Part shown: positions 28,501-38,302 of the stretch, one piece after another | Layout of the letters: each line of letters starts with the position of its first letter | Numbering within the stretch: position 1 is the first letter of the stretch | Assembly: GCA_963711455.1 (NCBI GenBank) | Contig: CAVQEH010000005.1 | Span: 62,001 to 126,000, forward strand | Origin: DATFVA01 sp963711455 | GTDB lineage: Bacteria > Bacteroidota > Ignavibacteria > Ignavibacteriales > Ignavibacteriaceae | Reading direction: 5' to 3' | DNA: 64,000 nt | Translations under genes and position numbers: made by a program | The notes under the pieces: model-generated | What the model saw: only the letters and a program-made list of their open reading frames with translations | Databases searched by the model: none | What the model was told of the DNA's origin: nothing

Positions 28501-29402
28501 CCGCTGGCTCCGGTTATTGCTTCTTTAATTTGCGTTAGATCTTTTACTTTGTCCGAAATTTCCTTTGCAAACCTCCCCGCCGTTAAAAATATTGAGGGAT
28601 TGAATGTATGCGTTTTGCAGGACAAATCTTCAAAGTTACCATGGTCGGAACAAATGACTATTGTAAAAACAGCTTTATCAGATTCATTTAAAATGGTAAA
28701 TAAAAATTCATCGAGAGTTTTAAGTGTTGTTTCTAAATCCCCATCATACCTGCCATGACCAAGATGATCCGTTAAAAAATATTCGTAAAGAGTAAAATCA
28801 TTTTTCGCAGCAGCTCGAATTAATCTTCTGGCAGCAGTTTCAGCTTTAATCACAGGCAGAGTATAATCTAATTTTTTATTCCATCTTTCGTTGGTTATCT
28901 CCGCTGTTAAAGCTTTTCCTCTTCTGACATCAGTTGCGCGGTTAAGCCTTAACCCGCTTAATCGGCAGGATAATGAAGTAACACTTAATCTGGATTTACC
29001 GGATTTCAGATAATCAAAAAATACCCTGGGGTATGCATTTGCAAAGAAAGGTTTTTTCCCTTTTGCCAGATAATCTGCAAAAATATTTTTTTCTTTAATA
29101 ACAGGAATAAGAGTTGAATAAGGATAAGGACCAAAATGTTTTCCGACAAACTTTGCAGCATTTATACCGCAAAAGATAGAAGTCTGGCCTGTACCGCTCT
29201 GCGGGAAACCTTCTACTCCCAGCGTTGCGTCAACAGGGGTGAAAAAGAACCCATTATTAGAAATAATTTTATTTTTATCTGAAGGAATATTTCCTAATAA
29301 TTCACTGAAAGTTTTAAAGCCATATTTGAAAAACGGATTATATTCATAATCTTCTTTTCCGATTCCAACACCATCAAGAAATAGCATTAAGACAGGATTC
29401 AC
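28497..29402 (-). CDS. Metalloenzyme-superfamily protein (alkaline phosphatase/iPGM-like)
   Basis: The 301-residue protein has the metal-binding layout of the alkaline phosphatase/phosphoglycerate mutase superfamily: FLDGVGIG near residue 8, the nucleophile region QSGTGQTSIFCG near residue 88, then LTDHLGHG and CSDHGNFED, and a final TH pair. It is shorter than cofactor-independent phosphoglycerate mutase (~510) and lacks its inserted domain, so glycolytic activity is unlikely. Hydrolysis or transfer of a phosphate or similar ester is the reasonable limit. It overlaps the neighbours on both sides by four bases. Confidence 0.75.
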   Translation of the reverse strand: MNPVLMLFLDGVGIGKEDYEYNPFFKYGFKTFSELLGNIPSDKNKIISNNGFFFTPVDATLGVEGFPQSGTGQTSIFCGINAAKFVGKHFGPYPYSTLIPVIKEKNIFADYLAKGKKPFFANAYPRVFFDYLKSGKSRLSVTSLSCRLSGLRLNRATDVRRGKALTAEITNERWNKKLDYTLPVIKAETAARRLIRAAAKNDFTLYEYFLTDHLGHGRYDGDLETTLKTLDEFLFTILNESDKAVFTIVICSDHGNFEDLSCKTHTFNPSIFLTAGRFAKEISDKVKDLTQIKEAITGASG

Positions 29403-29863
29403 TCTGATCCTTTATATTTTGAATTAATAATAATTGTTACAGGTCCATCATTAATAATTTTCACTTCCATCATCGCTCCAAAAATACCTGTCTTCACCTT
29501 TTCATCGCCAATATTAAATTTCATTCTTTCAATAAACTTTTTATAAAGAGGAACTGCTTCTTCAGGACGGGCTGCTTCTGTATAGCCGGGTCTGTTTCCT
29601 TTTGAAGCATCCCCGTATAAAGTAAATTGTGAAATTATTAAAATTTCACCGTTAATATCTGTCAAAGATAAATTCATCTTCCCAATTTCGTCGTCAAAAA
29701 TTCTGAGATTGCTGCATTTATCTGCCAAAAAATTTACATCGTTTTCTGTGTCGCCTGTTTTAATTCCAAGTAAAATTACCATACCCTTTTTAATAACCTG
29801 TCCATAATTTTCTTTTGGCACTTTTACTCCCCCCTCTGAAACTCTTTGAACCACCACTCTCAA
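29399..29863 (-). CDS. dtd: D-aminoacyl-tRNA deacylase
   Basis: Dtd removes D-amino acids wrongly attached to tRNA. The 154-residue protein is of typical length and begins MRVVVQRVSEGGVKV. The two diagnostic motifs are SQFTLYGDASKGNRP (near residue 76) and NDGPVTI near the C-terminus, the latter a variant of the usual NxGPVT. It overlaps prmC by four bases upstream and the metalloenzyme gene downstream, giving a translation-quality pair at the head of the operon. Confidence 0.95.
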   Translation of the reverse strand: MRVVVQRVSEGGVKVPKENYGQVIKKGMVILLGIKTGDTENDVNFLADKCSNLRIFDDEIGKMNLSLTDINGEILIISQFTLYGDASKGNRPGYTEAARPEEAVPLYKKFIERMKFNIGDEKVKTGIFGAMMEVKIINDGPVTIIINSKYKGSE

Positions 29864-30711
29864 TTTATTTCTCCTGATATTACCCGTTCAATGTTAAGAT
29901 AATCATTCTTTATTTTTATTTCAGAAAAATTATTCTCTTCGAGTATTTTTTTAACCTTTTCAGCCTGGCCTGCACCTATTTCAAAATATATTTTGCCTTT
30001 ATTCTTTAATAAGCTTTTTGCTTTAGCTGATATTTCCCTGTAGTAAATTAAACCATCAGAATTATCAGTTAAGGCATTCTTAGGTTCATAAACTCTTAAT
30101 TCCGGTCTTAGTTCGTTAAAATCTTTTTCAGAAACATAAGGGGGATTTGAAACAATAATATCGAACTCATTTTCACTTAAATTTTCTTTCAAAATATCAT
30201 TTTCAACAAAACATATTTGATTTTCTATTTTATTTGCGATGGCATTTTTCTCAGCAACTGCAAGAGCTTTTTTACTAATATCGGTAGCGGTTATTTTTGC
30301 ATCATTCAAATGATGAGCAAGAGATACTGCTATATTTCCGCTCCCGGTGCCAATATCAAGAATTTTTACTTTGCCGGAATTTTTATACTGAGTTATAATT
30401 TCTTCTACTAAAATTTCGGTTTCATGTCTTGGAATTAATACTGAAGCATTAACTTCAAACTCAAGACCGTAAAATTCCATAGAACCTACTATATACTGAT
30501 ATGGTTCAAACTGTCCTCGTCTCTTCAGGAAATTTCTGTACTGATCAATTTCTTCAACGCTTAAGGGACGATCATAAGAAAGATAAAGATCAAGTCTTTT
30601 GCATTTAAGAATATGAGCAAGCAATAGTTCGGCATTTATTCTTGGTGATTCTATCCCTTTAGTCTCAAGATATTCAGTAGAAAGTTTAATTGATTCAAGA
30701 ACAGTAAGCAT
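29860..30711 (-). CDS. prmC: Release factor glutamine methyltransferase
   Basis: PrmC methylates the glutamine of the GGQ motif in peptide chain release factors, using S-adenosylmethionine. The SAM-binding motif is ILDIGTGSGNIAVSLA (near 117-132) and the catalytic NPPY lies at residues 189-192. The N-terminal helical domain, which docks the release factor, includes PYQYIVGSMEFYGLEF. The 283 residues match the family. It is the first gene of the run prmC-dtd-metalloenzyme-comEC-purK-purE. Confidence 0.95.
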   Translation of the reverse strand: MLTVLESIKLSTEYLETKGIESPRINAELLLAHILKCKRLDLYLSYDRPLSVEEIDQYRNFLKRRGQFEPYQYIVGSMEFYGLEFEVNASVLIPRHETEILVEEIITQYKNSGKVKILDIGTGSGNIAVSLAHHLNDAKITATDISKKALAVAEKNAIANKIENQICFVENDILKENLSENEFDIIVSNPPYVSEKDFNELRPELRVYEPKNALTDNSDGLIYYREISAKAKSLLKNKGKIYFEIGAGQAEKVKKILEENNFSEIKIKNDYLNIERVISGEIN

Positions 30712-30774
30712 AAAGGATTAATATTCCGTTAAACATTTTAAAATTTAAATATTTATACTGAGAATAAGAAAAGT

Positions 30775-31497
30775 TTAATCAGAGAGGAAATAATATATCA
30801 GGAACCCGAATCCTACCTGCAGTGCCCCAAAGGTAAGCCCGCTAATCAAATCAAACTTATGTGTCTGATCGAGATAATATATATTTTCTGTAGATTGATA
30901 CTTGTCGAAGTTATTATCGGCTTTAATTTTGAAATAAGCCGATACTCCGCCAAGAGCTACAATTCCGCCAACGAGTATCTTAAAAACATTTTGTTCAAAA
31001 AAGGTTTTACCCTTGATTTCCCCTATAAAATTCAGTTTTATTTTTTCATTGTTAATCAAACTTTTAGCGTTAACTAATTTTTCTTCATAACCCGGTTTTT
31101 TAAGAATTAATTTTTCAGCATTCAAGGGAAGAAACATCGGTGTATGCCCGATTAACTCGCTGTCCTGGTAAACATAAACATCCTGAGGTTCAGTGTTAAG
31201 ATACGTCTGAGATTTAAATGTATAGTTTAATGTAGTATCATTACAGTCAGCAATATTTATCGTATCACTAAAAGTCTTTGCATTCCACCTGTCCGATTCT
31301 TCCATAACAACAATATGATACTTCCCCTTATCCAACTGAATGTCCGAATTGCCTTTTCCTACAAGACTTGAATCAACATAAATCTTTGAAAAAGGCAAAT
31401 CCGTTTTAATGTGAATGTTCGCTTTACAATCCTGTGCATGCAGGTTAATTGCAAGCAGCAAAAGAATTATCAAAAATATTTTTTTATTTGAATTCAT
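30775..31497 (-). CDS. PEGA-domain secreted or membrane protein
   Basis: From the ATG at 31497 the protein is 240 residues with a signal peptide (MNSNKKIFLIILLLLAINLHAQ). A reading from 31527 would put ten charged residues before it and is less likely. Two PEGA-like beta modules follow: CKANIHIKTDLPFSKIYVD..VGKG near 23-60, and TEPQDVYVYQDSELIGHTPM near 105-145. Two hydrophobic segments near the C-terminus (VFKILVGGIVALGGVSAYF and LTFGALQVGFGFLIYYFL) probably anchor it in the membrane. Its start lies inside the end of the PQQ-lipoprotein gene, so the two are coupled. Its function is unknown. Confidence 0.75.
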   Translation of the reverse strand: MNSNKKIFLIILLLLAINLHAQDCKANIHIKTDLPFSKIYVDSSLVGKGNSDIQLDKGKYHIVVMEESDRWNAKTFSDTINIADCNDTTLNYTFKSQTYLNTEPQDVYVYQDSELIGHTPMFLPLNAEKLILKKPGYEEKLVNAKSLINNEKIKLNFIGEIKGKTFFEQNVFKILVGGIVALGGVSAYFKIKADNNFDKYQSTENIYYLDQTHKFDLISGLTFGALQVGFGFLIYYFLSD

Positions 31498-32629
31498 AAG
31501 CCTGCAGTTCTCCTCTATCATAACCAATAAATAGAAGATTTCTGAAAATTACCGGTGACAATTTAGCTCTTCCATCAAGAGAATATGTCTTTTCAATTTT
31601 TCCGTCATTAATATTTACCAAATAAAATTTCTTATTCAAATCGGGGACAACCAGCAGATTATCTGAGGCATAAGGAGTAGCATTCAGCACTCCGCCTGTA
31701 TAAGTTTTCCAAAGGAGGTTCCCGTTATTTTTATCAAGGCAGAATAAATCTCCGCTTAAATTACCAAAATAAATTTTTGAATCGGTAACAGACGGCGTCA
31801 TAAGAATCCGGGCACCTGATTCATATTTCCATACTATTTTCCCGCTATGTAAATTAAGAGCATAGAGATTACCATCATCATTTCCAACATACGCTGTATT
31901 TCCGGAAATTGAAGATCCACAGAAAAAAGGTTTACCAATTTTTTCCCTGTATAAGATTTTTCCTTTTTTACTGTCGATGCCAAGAATTTCTCCGTTATCA
32001 TTTCCAAAAACAATTATGTCATCATTCATCGATGGTGAGCTATGCACAACTGATGCGGTTTTTGTTTCCCAAACTTCATTGCCGTTTATATCATACCTGT
32101 AAACATTTCCGTTTTCAGTATTAAAAATAATTCCATCGGGAGATCCAATGATTTCAGTGACACATCTGCCGTTAACTTCCACATCATATTTCATTTTTCC
32201 CAGGGTAAAATCATAATATTTCAGGTGAGTAATATTTTCTTTATCATCAGCAGCGGCATATATAACATTATATTTATATACATAAGGTGTTGTGAAAACC
32301 GCCCCGTCATTTTTAAGCTGACCAATCTGTTTTCCATTTGCAATATGAAAACAATAAATACGTCCTGACAAATCATTAATAAAAACAAGCGAGTCATAAA
32401 CAGAAACAGAGGAATTATCAAACCCTCCGTTGGCATCATTTTGCCATTTAAGTGAAAGAGAATCTGAAATGTTTTGATTTATATAAAATTCTCTTGCAGG
32501 AGTTTTACCAAAACCGGAATAAGCATTTTCATCTCTGCGTGCAGTTGTTTTTATTAAAGAAGATGCACAACCTGTTATCAGCAGAAGCAAAATAAACGAT
32601 ATGATTTTAATATAATTCAAAAGTCCCAT
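31484..32629 (-). CDS. PQQ-like beta-propeller lipoprotein
   Basis: The 381-residue protein has a lipoprotein signal ending LLITGCASS. Eight or so repeats of the PQQ/quinoprotein type follow, for example YRYDINGNEVWETKTASVVHSSPS, FGNDNGEILGIDSKKGKILYREKIG, NDDGNLYALNLHSGKIVWKYESG and FGNLSGDLFCLDKNNGNLLWKTYTGG. This looks like BamB, the lipoprotein of the outer-membrane assembly complex. The neighbour upstream is a beta-barrel protein, which fits an envelope-assembly role, but BamB identity is not shown. It overlaps the barrel gene by 13 bases. Confidence 0.82.
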   Translation of the reverse strand: MGLLNYIKIISFILLLLITGCASSLIKTTARRDENAYSGFGKTPAREFYINQNISDSLSLKWQNDANGGFDNSSVSVYDSLVFINDLSGRIYCFHIANGKQIGQLKNDGAVFTTPYVYKYNVIYAAADDKENITHLKYYDFTLGKMKYDVEVNGRCVTEIIGSPDGIIFNTENGNVYRYDINGNEVWETKTASVVHSSPSMNDDIIVFGNDNGEILGIDSKKGKILYREKIGKPFFCGSSISGNTAYVGNDDGNLYALNLHSGKIVWKYESGARILMTPSVTDSKIYFGNLSGDLFCLDKNNGNLLWKTYTGGVLNATPYASDNLLVVPDLNKKFYLVNINDGKIEKTYSLDGRAKLSPVIFRNLLFIGYDRGELQAYEFK

Positions 32630-35463
32630 CCAAAGAAAAACTGGTAAAATAATCCCGGTTGAAACCTGCTGATGTTATCTTCAATTTTTTTCCCCATATC
32701 ATATCTCAGAACGATAACACCCAACAAATTCATCCTGAAACCGAATCCGACACTGCCGAGAGTCTGATCATATCTTTCATCCCAGGCGCCTCCAAAATCG
32801 GAATATATAGCACCGCGGATTCCATAGAAACCAAGGTCCAAAAAAGGAAACCTGATGTTAACCTGGTTAATCAAAGGGAATCGGAATTCAAGTGATGAAA
32901 TCCATAATTTCTGACCCCGGATTGACCACCGCGGCCAGCCTCTTAAATCCCAGCTCCCTCCCATAAAATATCTTCGGGCTTCTTTTCCTTCATTATAAAA
33001 AAGAGCACTGCGGAAAGCTAATGCAGTTGTATAACCAATTCTGAAATAATGCCTGTAATCTGCAATTACGGTAAAGTAGTTTACGTTGCTGTATTTTACA
33101 TCGCTTGTATAACCTAAAAGAAGCCTGGCTCTTATTCCATCAAGCGGTCCGGTTGGTCCCCACAATGAATTATCTGCCACATAAGAAATACTATTGCTTA
33201 CAAGCAGTGCTTTTCTTTCAATTATACCCGCGACAAGTTCTTTGTCGCTGTTTGCAATGGAGACATCAGTTTCTATTCTCTGGAATTTTGAAAGCGGAAA
33301 ATTAAGGAGGAAGAATCCACCAAAGCTTCTTTCAAAGAAGTAATCATCCGATTCAGTTATATCGTATCTTCTTCCGCTGAAGTGAAAAACTCCATAACCA
33401 TAATTTGTACGCTTGCTCAGATCAATTCTTTCAAGCATAACATTAAAACTTTTTAAAAAATCACTTTGCACGTCTGCAGTATTGTATATAAGGAAAAAGT
33501 AATTGTCATCACCGAACAAATCGCTTAGAGATAAAATAGCACCGCCTCTTGTACCATAAACAGGATCGGTTGTGACGTCGCTTTGTGCATAATCCAGGGT
33601 GTACTCTTTTTCATATTTATATTTTTCTTTTTCAGCATAAACCTCAAGCTGGCTTTCAATCCATTTTCCACCGGTAGAGTCAAAATTCATAACCAGTCTG
33701 AAAGATGAATCGGGAGGGGTTGAATTAATTTTATCTTTGTAAAGATTGAAAGCAAAATTTTCAAACCCGGAAAAAGCTATTGTGGATGAATCAATATACC
33801 TCGGGTAAAAAGCGCTTGTAATAAAATGAGTTACTTTCCAGACAGAATCAGAAAAAGTATTATTCTCAAACTTAAGTCTCCAGATATTCTGAACTTTATC
33901 AAGGTCTGAAGTGAAAAGCAGGGTTTTTTTATCCGGGGATAAAACAGGTGATGAAGCATTTGCAGGTAAATTAGTTATGTACTCAATGTCGTGGGTATTT
34001 AAATCATATGCGAAAAGATTATAATACCTTGCATTCTTTCCGGCAGTTCTATCAGAGGTAAAAATAATTTGATTATCATTTATGCCGAAGGTTGGATCTC
34101 TTTCATCATAATAATCATTTGTGAGTCTTGTAAGCTTTTCGGTTGTCAGGTCGAGAATAAAAAGATCGCTGAATCCCTTCTGATCAATTGCCTGAAAAAC
34201 AACTTTATTTCCATCTTTAGAAAATTTTGGTGACGTTATATTTATAAGGTTATCATTCTGGTAATCTTTAATTACTTCTTCTTCCGGGATAGAATAAAAA
34301 TGTATTTCGTCGGTTGCTCCTGATTTGGTAACAAATGCTACAAGTCCGTCTTTTGAAATATCAATTGAAGATTGAAAAAGATGAAATGTTTCAAACTCTG
34401 AAGTTTTCTCACCGCGGATTACAAGCTCCGGCTCAAGATCAGATTTTTTTTCAACATTTATTTTCATCCTGTAAAGAGATGAATAACCATCCCGGTTGGC
34501 AGGAAAGTATAAATATGTATCCCCATTTATTTTATAAGAAACCGGGGAAAAGTTAAAACCAAAATGCGTTAATTGATATGCTGAATGCTGCAACGGAGCT
34601 TTATCAGCAAGCAGGGGGTAATATTTTCTTTTCAGATAAAACAACCAATCCGAATCTATTTCTTCAATTGGTCTACCCAGAGTATGTTCCAGAACTTTTG
34701 TGAAGCTGGTAAACATCCAGAGATTATCAATAAGTAACATTACTTTTTCCGCACCATAAATGTCTTCAACAAAATGCAGGAAGTTTTGCCCTTCCTTGTA
34801 CATTAAAAATGTTCCATAAATGGAATACATATCTTCAAGGTTTACAAAATAATTATTTATAACGGCATCTCTCATCACCATTTCTGCCTGTGCATCAATG
34901 TCAGTCGACATATATTCTGCCAAACCTTCGGTAAACCAGAGTGGGGGAAATCTGTCTGTCGGCTGCCTGTGATCAGATAAAATATGGAATACTTTAGTTG
35001 TCATAAACACATGAACAAGTTCGTGCCGTATAACATGCTTAAAATCGTGAATTGAACCTGTATAAGGAATGACAACCCTGCCTTTCATAAACTCAAAGAA
35101 ACCACCTACAGCATCCGGAATAAGTCCGGGAGTTGTGTTTGTCTGCTGAAAATGAAGAGAAGTGTTATAAAAAATAAGGGGAATTGGCTGAGTAATTAGA
35201 TTATCGAATTTAACTTTAAATTCATTGTAAGCGTCTTCTGCATAGGACGCACCGATTTCTGCAATCTCTTCGAACTCACCGTAATAATAAATATTAAAAT
35301 GTTCAGTACGAAGAACCTTCCAATCAAAACTCTGGTATTGAACTTTATTTCTGCCAAAATAATATAGCTGCGCTTCGGCAGTGCAGGCAAAAATTAAAAT
35401 AATAAATAAAAGTAGCTTAAGGAATTTCACAGGCTGTTTTAATTTTTTATGAAATCCCTTCAT
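32617..35463 (-). CDS. Gluzincin peptidase, TolB-like propeller and BamA-like barrel in one protein
   Basis: The 948-residue protein has a signal peptide (ending CTAEAQ). A metallopeptidase MA-like domain follows, with zinc motif HELVH at residues 147-151 and a likely third ligand E183 in WFTEGLAEYM. A TolB/WD40-like propeller covers ~300-600, with SPKFSKDGNKVVFQA, DPTFGINDNQIIFTSDR and SPVLSPDKKTLLFTSD. The C-terminal ~280 residues form an Omp85/BamA-like barrel (YFMGGSWDLRGWPRWSIRG, YSDFGGAWDE), ending in FQPGLFYQFFFGWDF. It therefore probably sits in the outer membrane with a periplasmic peptidase and propeller. The substrate is unknown. It is the first gene of a three-gene unit with the PQQ lipoprotein and the PEGA protein. 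Confidence 0.85.
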   Translation of the reverse strand: MKGFHKKLKQPVKFLKLLLFIILIFACTAEAQLYYFGRNKVQYQSFDWKVLRTEHFNIYYYGEFEEIAEIGASYAEDAYNEFKVKFDNLITQPIPLIFYNTSLHFQQTNTTPGLIPDAVGGFFEFMKGRVVIPYTGSIHDFKHVIRHELVHVFMTTKVFHILSDHRQPTDRFPPLWFTEGLAEYMSTDIDAQAEMVMRDAVINNYFVNLEDMYSIYGTFLMYKEGQNFLHFVEDIYGAEKVMLLIDNLWMFTSFTKVLEHTLGRPIEEIDSDWLFYLKRKYYPLLADKAPLQHSAYQLTHFGFNFSPVSYKINGDTYLYFPANRDGYSSLYRMKINVEKKSDLEPELVIRGEKTSEFETFHLFQSSIDISKDGLVAFVTKSGATDEIHFYSIPEEEVIKDYQNDNLINITSPKFSKDGNKVVFQAIDQKGFSDLFILDLTTEKLTRLTNDYYDERDPTFGINDNQIIFTSDRTAGKNARYYNLFAYDLNTHDIEYITNLPANASSPVLSPDKKTLLFTSDLDKVQNIWRLKFENNTFSDSVWKVTHFITSAFYPRYIDSSTIAFSGFENFAFNLYKDKINSTPPDSSFRLVMNFDSTGGKWIESQLEVYAEKEKYKYEKEYTLDYAQSDVTTDPVYGTRGGAILSLSDLFGDDNYFFLIYNTADVQSDFLKSFNVMLERIDLSKRTNYGYGVFHFSGRRYDITESDDYFFERSFGGFFLLNFPLSKFQRIETDVSIANSDKELVAGIIERKALLVSNSISYVADNSLWGPTGPLDGIRARLLLGYTSDVKYSNVNYFTVIADYRHYFRIGYTTALAFRSALFYNEGKEARRYFMGGSWDLRGWPRWSIRGQKLWISSLEFRFPLINQVNIRFPFLDLGFYGIRGAIYSDFGGAWDERYDQTLGSVGFGFRMNLLGVIVLRYDMGKKIEDNISRFQPGLFYQFFFGWDF

Positions 35464-35492
35464 ATAAGGTTAAAAGACGATGAAAGGATTTG

Positions 35493-36527
35493 TTAAGATA
35501 ATCTTTCTTTTAATGTATGAATATTATTTATCTCAGAAGGATCATAGCCTCTGAGAACAGCGGTGTAATAAGTTATCCAATCGAATAAATAAATCAAATC
35601 CATTAATCGTACCTTGAAATCATCTTCATCGCTTTCAATATTCAGGTATTCAAATCCTTTTTTTGCAGCTAATTCAGTGGTAATTTCAAACCTTCTTTTT
35701 ACCTGTGGATGATAAGATTCATCTAAAATATTAATTAGCTTTGCATTAAATTGTTTTTCAGTAAAACTCTCCCAGCCAATAATTTCATTATGGTTGAGCT
35801 CAGGGATTACATTATGAAATGCGTGCAGTTTGGAATTTTCATTTAACTGGCATTTAAATCTGTATCCCGCCGAAGATGTAATATCGGCAGCGGAGTATAT
35901 CACCGGAATAAAACCTATTAGCTGTTCTGCACATTCGTATGCAATGTTTCCATCCTTGGAATATTCCTCACCTTTTTTCTGCCATAATGTTTTAATCTTC
36001 TCCACAACCTGATTTTGATTTCCCGCTAATCCCAATTCATTTAAAACCTTAAGGAGAGAGAAAAAGCTTAAACCGAGGGCATACCTTGGTTGAAATCCGG
36101 GCTTCATTTTAATTAAAGGAATCTTTTTCTTTGCGGATATTTCTTCGACCCTGCCTCCGGTAGAGATACAAATTATGCTGCTTTTTTTCTTAATCCCATC
36201 TTCTAAAACCGAAATTGTTTCTTCTGTATTTCCGGAATACGAAGATATTATCAGAAGAGTATTTTTATCTGCAAAATTCGGGAGGAAGTAATTCCTGTTG
36301 ACAAAAAAGGGAATTGTTAATTCATCCTTTAAAAAATTCTGCATAAGATCTGCACTAATTGCGGAACCACCTAAACCTGAAACGATAATATTTCTGAATT
36401 TTTTTGATTTAAACTTTTCTAAGTCAATTTCGTTATTCCATGCAAATTCTATTTGTGAATAAGTTTCCAGTAAAACCTTAAATTGATTCTGAGGATCATA
36501 TTTTTGTACATAGTCTGGAATTTTCAT
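35493..36527 (-). CDS. Bifunctional phosphoglucose/phosphomannose isomerase
   Basis: The 344-residue protein has two SIS-type domains as in the PGI/PMI family of archaea and some bacteria. The sugar-phosphate loop is IVSGLGGSAISADL, the second loop is ISSYSGNTEETISVL, and the general-base region is ELNHNEIIGW. It would interconvert glucose-6-P or mannose-6-P with fructose-6-P. It starts 8 bases after the enzyme I stop, so it ends the fni-ptsI operon. Confidence 0.9.
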   Translation of the reverse strand: MKIPDYVQKYDPQNQFKVLLETYSQIEFAWNNEIDLEKFKSKKFRNIIVSGLGGSAISADLMQNFLKDELTIPFFVNRNYFLPNFADKNTLLIISSYSGNTEETISVLEDGIKKKSSIICISTGGRVEEISAKKKIPLIKMKPGFQPRYALGLSFFSLLKVLNELGLAGNQNQVVEKIKTLWQKKGEEYSKDGNIAYECAEQLIGFIPVIYSAADITSSAGYRFKCQLNENSKLHAFHNVIPELNHNEIIGWESFTEKQFNAKLINILDESYHPQVKRRFEITTELAAKKGFEYLNIESDEDDFKVRLMDLIYLFDWITYYTAVLRGYDPSEINNIHTLKERLS

Positions 36528-36535
36528 TTAATGCC

Positions 36536-38302
36536 TTATAGAATATTTCTTGTTCGGGTAATGGAGTTATCTTCAAAGAATTTTTCAATTCTTTCAAGAA
36601 TCTCCTCCTGGGTTACATAAGTGAGACAGTCTTCTGCAAGCTTAGTAAGGTTTTTCATCGAGCAACTGCGGATTATTCTTTTTGCATAAGCTATTGTTGA
36701 AGGCGACATGCTTAACGATTCTAATCCTAACCCGACAAGCAAAGGGATGGCAAGCGTATCTGCTGCCATTTCACCGCAAAGACTCACACTCTTATTAGAC
36801 TTCTTTGCTTCCTGAACGACATGATAAATCGTTCTTACTACAGAAGGACTGAATTCCTGGAAAAGCTCTGAGACAAGGTCATTACCGCGATCGACCGCCA
36901 TCAGGTACTGAATAAGATCATTTGTACCAATGCTTAAAAAATCCACTTCCTGCGCAAACTCCCTGCTTAAAAGAGCCGCAGAAGGAACTTCAATCATTAT
37001 CCCGATTTTTAAATCTTTATCAAAATGGATTTTAGCTCTTTTAAGATCCTGTTTACATTCTTCAAGTAATTCTTTTGCCTGCCTCACTTCCTTTATGGTA
37101 GAGACCATCGGAAACATTACCTGAATATTCCTATTAACACTTGCTCTCAGAATAGCTTTTAACTGAGTGCGGAATATGCTCTTATTTTCCAGAAGCAGCC
37201 TAATTCCTCTTAAACCCAAAAAAGGATTAGGCTCCTGATAATCGAAAAGTTTAAATTTATCCCCGCCAATATCAAAAACACGGATTGTAAAAGTTTCGGG
37301 ATAAATCCTGCTGGAAAGATTTGTGTAAATTCTTGTCTGTTCATCTTCCGATGGAAACTCACCAAGCTCTTCAAGAATCTGCTCGGTTCGGTAGAGACCT
37401 ATTCCTTCCGCACCGCTGGTAATTACAACATCAATTTCCCCGGTAACATCAACATTTGCCTGGAGAGTAATTTTTTTACCATCGGTTGTAATAGCGGGTT
37501 TGTCCTTTAGTTCCTCCAGTTCTTTTTGAAGCTGCCTGAGCTTTTCGAGCTTTAAATTAAAGAAGTCTATCTGTTCTTCATTGGGATTGATTATAACATA
37601 ACCATGGAATCCATCAACAATAATTGTATCATCTTCCCTGATATGAAGTGTTGCATTATGTGTACCTACAACTGCGGGAATATTTAAAGAACGTGAGACA
37701 ATTGCTGCGTGAGAGGTCAATCCCCCGTGGTCTGTAACAAAACCCTGTACATTGCTCCGGCTGAGGAGAATTGTATCGGCGGGAGTAAGAGAATCACTTA
37801 CAACTACAACATCATGTTTTATTTTCGACTGCCATCTTTTTTTCTGAAGATTCCTGATTATTCTGTTTTTAATATCCTCAATATCATGTGCTCTCTCCTT
37901 CATGTAAGTCTCGTGAGAGATCATCATCAGATCCTGGTATTTGGAAATTTCATCATCCACAATATATTCAGGCTGCTTTTTTTCAACCTCAATTCTTTTT
38001 ATAATATTTTCTATTAAAACCGGATCATCAAGAATCATTATCTGAGCCTCAAATATTGCTGCTCTTTCATCTCCCATTTTCTCACGGGCAATAGCAAGTA
38101 TTTTATCAAGCTCTTTCTTCGATTTGTTCAGAGCTTCATGAAGATTTTTTCTGGCTTCATCTATATCGGTAATTTCCCCGCGGTTTACACTTATCTTTTC
38201 TTTTGTAAAAAGATAAGCTTTCCCTATTATGATTCCCGGTGCAGCAGCAATCCCGGCAATTTTATTTTCTGATTCGAGAAATATTTGTCTGAAAGATTTC
38301 AC
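36536..38302 (-). CDS. ptsI: Phosphoenolpyruvate-protein phosphotransferase (PTS enzyme I)
   Basis: Enzyme I takes phosphate from PEP onto its active histidine and hands it to HPr. The 588-residue protein has the phosphorylated H198 in DHGGLTSHAAIVSR, the Mg/PEP-binding DIGGDKFKLF, the motif LSIGTNDLIQYLMAVDR, and the active-site cysteine in VSLCGEMAAD. All domains are present. Its start overlaps ptsH by four bases. No PTS enzyme II is visible, so either the sugar-specific parts lie elsewhere or the pair has a regulatory phosphorelay role. Confidence 0.95.
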   Translation of the reverse strand: MKSFRQIFLESENKIAGIAAAPGIIIGKAYLFTKEKISVNRGEITDIDEARKNLHEALNKSKKELDKILAIAREKMGDERAAIFEAQIMILDDPVLIENIIKRIEVEKKQPEYIVDDEISKYQDLMMISHETYMKERAHDIEDIKNRIIRNLQKKRWQSKIKHDVVVVSDSLTPADTILLSRSNVQGFVTDHGGLTSHAAIVSRSLNIPAVVGTHNATLHIREDDTIIVDGFHGYVIINPNEEQIDFFNLKLEKLRQLQKELEELKDKPAITTDGKKITLQANVDVTGEIDVVITSGAEGIGLYRTEQILEELGEFPSEDEQTRIYTNLSSRIYPETFTIRVFDIGGDKFKLFDYQEPNPFLGLRGIRLLLENKSIFRTQLKAILRASVNRNIQVMFPMVSTIKEVRQAKELLEECKQDLKRAKIHFDKDLKIGIMIEVPSAALLSREFAQEVDFLSIGTNDLIQYLMAVDRGNDLVSELFQEFSPSVVRTIYHVVQEAKKSNKSVSLCGEMAADTLAIPLLVGLGLESLSMSPSTIAYAKRIIRSCSMKNLTKLAEDCLTYVTQEEILERIEKFFEDNSITRTRNIL

